Shown here: positions 61,592 through 64,000 of the stretch, in pieces
Layout of the letters: every line of letters begins with the position of its first letter
How positions within the stretch are numbered: position 1 is the first letter of the stretch
DNA from: Micromonospora sp. 15K316
Lineage (GTDB): Bacteria; Actinomycetota; Actinomycetes; Mycobacteriales; Micromonosporaceae
Direction: 5' to 3'
Assembly (NCBI RefSeq): GCF_004348525.1
Contig: NZ_SMKG01000005.1
Location: forward strand, 32,128-96,127
Length of the DNA: 64,000 bases
The notes under the pieces: generated by a model
The model's input: the letters and a program-made list of their open reading frames with translations, nothing else
What the model was told of the DNA's origin: nothing
Database searches by the model: none
Program-made: the position numbers and the translations under genes

Positions 61592-62589
61592 GCCTCGCCG
61601 CCTCCCAGCTCTGCCAGGGCGCGCACGATCGTCCGGCGGGCGAGCTCGGGTTTGAACGCGGTCCCCGGCACGGTGAAGGGGTCGCGAAGCTCCGCCTCCG
61701 CCGCCGCGCGGTAGGTCTGCACCGTCGCCGGTGCGCCGGTCAGGATCTGCTCGGCCGCGCGCGCCCGCCACGGGATCGTCCCGACCCCGCCGAGGCCGAG
61801 CCGGGCCTCGGTGACGGTACCGCCCTGGACGGTCAGGGCGGCGGCGACCGAGACGAGGGCGAACTCGTAGGAGGCCCGGTCGCGTACCTTCAGGTAGCCG
61901 GAGCGGGTGGCCGCCGGCGGCAACGGGATCTCGATCCCGGTGACGAGGTCACCGTGCCGCAGCACGGTCTCGATGTCCGGGCGGTCGCCGGGGAGGACGT
62001 AGAACTCGGTAAGCGGTATCCGCCGTTCGCCCTCGATCCCGCGTACCCGCACCACGGTGTCGAGCGCCACCAGCGGCACGCACAGGTCGGAGGCGTGCAG
62101 CGCGATGCAGGTCTCGCCGGCGCCGAGGATGGCGTGCATGCGGGCGCCGGCTCCCGTGATGGCGGCGCAGCCGGTCGACGGGGTGCGCTTGTTGCAGTCC
62201 GGCACCGTCGGGTCCCGGAAGTACCGGCAGCGGGTGCGTTGCAGCAGGTTCCCGCCGATGGTGGCCATGTTGCGCAGCTGGGTCGACGCGCCGGCCAGCA
62301 GGGCGGCCCGGACGAAGGGCAGCCGTCCGGCGACGGTGGGGTCGGCGGCCAGCTCCTCCATAGTGGTCAGCGCGCCGACCCGGAGGGTCCGGTCGTCGGC
62401 GGTGATCCCGCGCAGCGGCAACCGGGTGATGTCGACGACCCGCTCGGGTTCGAGGATGCCGTCCTTGAGCATCAGGTCGACCTGCGTGGTCCCGCCGGCG
62501 AGGTACTGGGCGGCCGGGTCGGCGCTCACCATTGCCACGGCCGCGCCGACGTCGTCCGCCCGGACGTACTCGAAGGCTCGCACGGTCAC
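61588..62589 (-). CDS. FAD-binding subunit of the molybdenum aldehyde oxidoreductase, PaoB/YagS-like
   Basis: The 333-residue product starts at GTG 62589, overlapping the iron-sulfur gene by 4 bp. The FAD site includes YLAGGTTQVDLMLKDG and AGASTQLRNMATIGGNLLQR. A cysteine-rich insertion (RCRYFRDPTVPDCNKRTPST then GCAAI, with a later LGAGETCIALH) matches the extra [4Fe-4S] loop of PaoB. That feature distinguishes this group from ordinary CoxM-type subunits. It passes electrons from the 2Fe-2S subunit to FAD. Confidence 0.9.
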   Translation of the reverse strand: MTVRAFEYVRADDVGAAVAMVSADPAAQYLAGGTTQVDLMLKDGILEPERVVDITRLPLRGITADDRTLRVGALTTMEELAADPTVAGRLPFVRAALLAGASTQLRNMATIGGNLLQRTRCRYFRDPTVPDCNKRTPSTGCAAITGAGARMHAILGAGETCIALHASDLCVPLVALDTVVRVRGIEGERRIPLTEFYVLPGDRPDIETVLRHGDLVTGIEIPLPPAATRSGYLKVRDRASYEFALVSVAAALTVQGGTVTEARLGLGGVGTIPWRARAAEQILTGAPATVQTYRAAAEAELRDPFTVPGTAFKPELARRTIVRALAELGGGEA

Positions 62590-63092
62590 CGCGCTCCCTC
62601 TCCGGCGACCTCGCGGATCGCGGCGACGATGTTCGGGTACGCCCCGCAGCGGCAGATGTTGCCGCTCATGAACTCGCGTATCTCGTCGTCGGTCCCGGTC
62701 CGCCCCTCGCGCAGCAGAGCGACCGCCGACATGATCTGCCCCGGCGTGCAGTAGCCGCACTGGAACCCGTCGTGGCGTAGGAACGCCTCCTGGAGCGGAT
62801 GCAGTCGCCCGTCCGCCGACAGTCCTTCGATGGTGGACACCTGCCGCCCCTCGCACTGCGCGGCGAGGGTCAGGCAGGACAGCACCCGTCTGTCGTCGAC
62901 GAGTACTGTGCACGCGCCGCAGGCGCCCTGGTCGCAGCCCTTCTTGGTGCCGTACAACCCGAGTTCGTCGCGCAGCGCGTCGAGCAGGGTGACGCGGCTG
63001 TCGAGCCGTAGCTCGTGTTCCGCGCCGTTCACGCTGAGGGTCAGCCGGACGGTGCCGGGGTCGGGCGGGGGGTGGTGAGGGTCCTGGCTCAT
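62586..63092 (-). CDS. 2Fe-2S subunit of the molybdenum aldehyde oxidoreductase, PaoA/YagT-like
   Basis: The 168-residue product from ATG 63092 (GGAGGGCAG upstream) has the plant-type cluster motif GCDQGACGACTVLVDDRRVLSC split over its usual spacing, and the second cluster motif FQCGYCTPGQI with GNICRCGAYPNI. E. coli PaoA carries a Tat signal peptide; this N terminus (MSQDPHHPPPDPGTVRLTLS) does not, so the complex is probably cytoplasmic. It is the first gene of the three-gene operon; no dedicated maturation chaperone gene is visible next to it. Confidence 0.93.
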   Translation of the reverse strand: MSQDPHHPPPDPGTVRLTLSVNGAEHELRLDSRVTLLDALRDELGLYGTKKGCDQGACGACTVLVDDRRVLSCLTLAAQCEGRQVSTIEGLSADGRLHPLQEAFLRHDGFQCGYCTPGQIMSAVALLREGRTGTDDEIREFMSGNICRCGAYPNIVAAIREVAGEGAR

Positions 63093-63303
63093 CTGCCCTC
63101 CGCTCCCGGTCGCCGGCCGTCCTGTTTGACGTATTTTCTCCTCTTCTGAGGTCGCGCGGGTGGAGATCCGCGAAAGTCCGGCGAAGGCGGGCAGGGCGTG
63201 GACGGCGCGCGTCGCCGGGCCCGCGCGGCACAGCTCGGCGGTGCGCGGCGCTCGGCGTCCACCGCGCCGCCGGCGACGTCCGGCGGTCAGGCGACCCCGG
63301 CGG

Positions 63304-63654
63304 TCAGGCGACGCGCGGCGCGGGCACGATGGGCAGCCGGCCACGCTGCGCCGGCCCGGTCGCGTGGCCGTGCCGCGCGACGTCGCCGGGCGGCACGGTG
63401 GCGCCGGCCACCACCGGGGCTCTCGGGTCGGTGCGGTCCGGCGGTCCGGCGTCGGCCGGCGCGCCGGCCGACGCCATCCCGGTCAGCAGCGACAGCAGCC
63501 GCGGCAGGTCGCCTCGGGGCATCCGGAACGACGCCCGGCAGACACCGCCGCCCCACAGGGATAGCACCACCGCCTCCCGCTCGGGGTGGTAGCGGACCCG
63601 CATCGACCGGTCCTCGCCTCGCGTGTCGGCGAACAGGTCACCGAGGCTGGGCAT
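63304..63654 (-). CDS. hypothetical protein
   Basis: From ATG 63654, with GGGAGAGGT about 9 nt upstream, the product has 116 residues. The N-terminal half looks folded (RVRYHPEREAVVLSLWGGGV; CRASFRMPRGDLPRLLSLL), and the C-terminal half is Pro/Ala/Gly-rich. No family is recognised. An ATG at 63672 would overlap the ribosome-binding site. It lies between the molybdenum operon and the GNAT gene and reads leftward like both. Confidence 0.6.
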   Translation of the reverse strand: MPSLGDLFADTRGEDRSMRVRYHPEREAVVLSLWGGGVCRASFRMPRGDLPRLLSLLTGMASAGAPADAGPPDRTDPRAPVVAGATVPPGDVARHGHATGPAQRGRLPIVPAPRVA

Positions 63655-63711
63655 CGGTAGTACCTCTCCCATGGCAACCAGAATGCAACACTCCGCTCAC
63701 CCAGCGGTAGA

Positions 63712-63983
63712 TCAGATCCGGCGGAACGGCTCCGCGTACGCGAACTCGCCTCGGATCGATGTGTCCCAACCGCTGAGTGGACGGGCCATGAAGTAGCGCG
63801 GACCCCACTCGGGCACCGGTGGGGTCACGCCCTGTTCGACCGCGGGACGGAAGCCGAAGCGTGGGTAGTACCCGGGGTGGCCGAGGAGCACCACCAGGCC
63901 CTCGTCGCGGGCGTCCGCCGCACCGAGCACCGCGTGCATCAGCGCGGACCCCACCCCGCGGCGTTGCCACTGCGGCAGTACGC
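63712..63983 (-). CDS. GNAT-family N-acetyltransferase, 5' part missing
   Basis: The frame contains the C-terminal 90 residues of a GNAT: LPQWQRRGVGSALMHAVLGA is acetyl-CoA motif A, GLVVLLGHPGYYPRFGFRPA is motif B, and the end is GEFAYAEPFRRI. The N-terminal half would lie to the right of the window. Homology is lost exactly where an adapter-like sequence begins at 63984, so the gene is cut by the sequence end and not by mutation. Confidence 0.88.
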
Positions 63984-64000
63984 CTGTCTCTTATATACAT
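63984..64000. other. probable Tn5/Nextera mosaic-end adapter at sequence end
   Basis: CTGTCTCTTATATACAT matches the first 17 bases of the Tn5 mosaic-end adapter (CTGTCTCTTATACACAT) at 16 positions. It interrupts the acetyltransferase gene and is strikingly AT-rich for this genome. This points to residual library adapter at a contig end, not native DNA. Confidence 0.85.

Noticed and set aside
59384..61771. Longer start for the molybdenum subunit at 61771
   Set aside because: The extension overlaps the FAD subunit gene by about 180 bp; the ATG at 61591 gives the usual 4-bp overlap and family N terminus.

Overview
The window is very G+C-rich actinobacterial DNA carrying the chromosomal replication-origin neighbourhood. 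Gene content and order follow the conserved actinobacterial block tRNA-Ala / tRNA-Ile / DUF3566 / gyrA / gyrB / dciA / recF / gnd / dnaN / oriC / dnaA / rpmH / rnpA / yidD / yidC / jag / rsmG / parA / parB / cwlM / trxA / trxB / sigM / murJ / pcnA, then ino1 / padR / DUF5318 / ponA / GT87 / rpsF / ssb / rpsR / rplI / dnaB. Pervasive GTG starts and protein features (cysteine-free S18, separate MurJ pseudokinase, long disordered tails) fit Micromonosporaceae, probably Micromonospora; that assignment is inference.

Layout. Positions 1-7000: partial SDR oxidoreductase, two tRNAs around a DLW-39 small protein, DUF3566 membrane protein, gyrA and gyrB (all minus). 7000-8550: a hypothetical gene, an OhrR-like MarR regulator and a divergent small protein. 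8550-12485: dciA, recF, gnd and dnaN (minus). 12486-13272: oriC with about twenty DnaA-box-like sites. 13273-15087: dnaA (minus). 15713-21926: rightward operons rpmH-rnpA-yidD-yidC, jag-rsmG and parA-parB. 21927-23616: an interval with two parS sites and DnaA boxes, then a HIT-like protein. 23812-35531: cell-envelope and redox genes (ddl, aminotransferase, GNAT, cwlM, trxA-trxB, sigM with a putative anti-sigma factor, pseudokinase, murJ). 35656-45923: pcnA, flotillin/NfeD pair, small membrane protein, ogt, ino1-padR, DUF5318 and a class A PBP. 46115-51073: glycosyltransferase-type membrane proteins and nfo. 51751-57006: rpsF-ssb-rpsR-rplI, a large hypothetical membrane protein and dnaB.

From about 57660 the conserved block ends. 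A 5'-truncated mycothiol-dependent-enzyme remnant abuts an LtrA-family gene with looser codon use. This is followed by a hydrolase remnant, a three-gene molybdenum aldehyde-oxidoreductase operon (PaoABC-like), a hypothetical protein and a partial GNAT. The last 17 bases match the Tn5/Nextera mosaic-end adapter at 16 of 17 positions and are probably not genomic.

How the parts connect. Replication initiation (DnaA, DnaN, DciA, DnaB, SSB, gyrase), origin segregation (ParA, ParB, four parS sites within 2.7 kb) and envelope growth (MurJ with its pseudokinase, CwlM, Ddl, PBP, YidC/YidD) are packed together. DnaA-box clusters occur not only in oriC but also between gyrA and gyrB, upstream of recF, upstream of dnaA, next to the parS pair, between murJ and the pseudokinase gene, and upstream of dnaB. 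This suggests a local DnaA-responsive network or DnaA titration zone.
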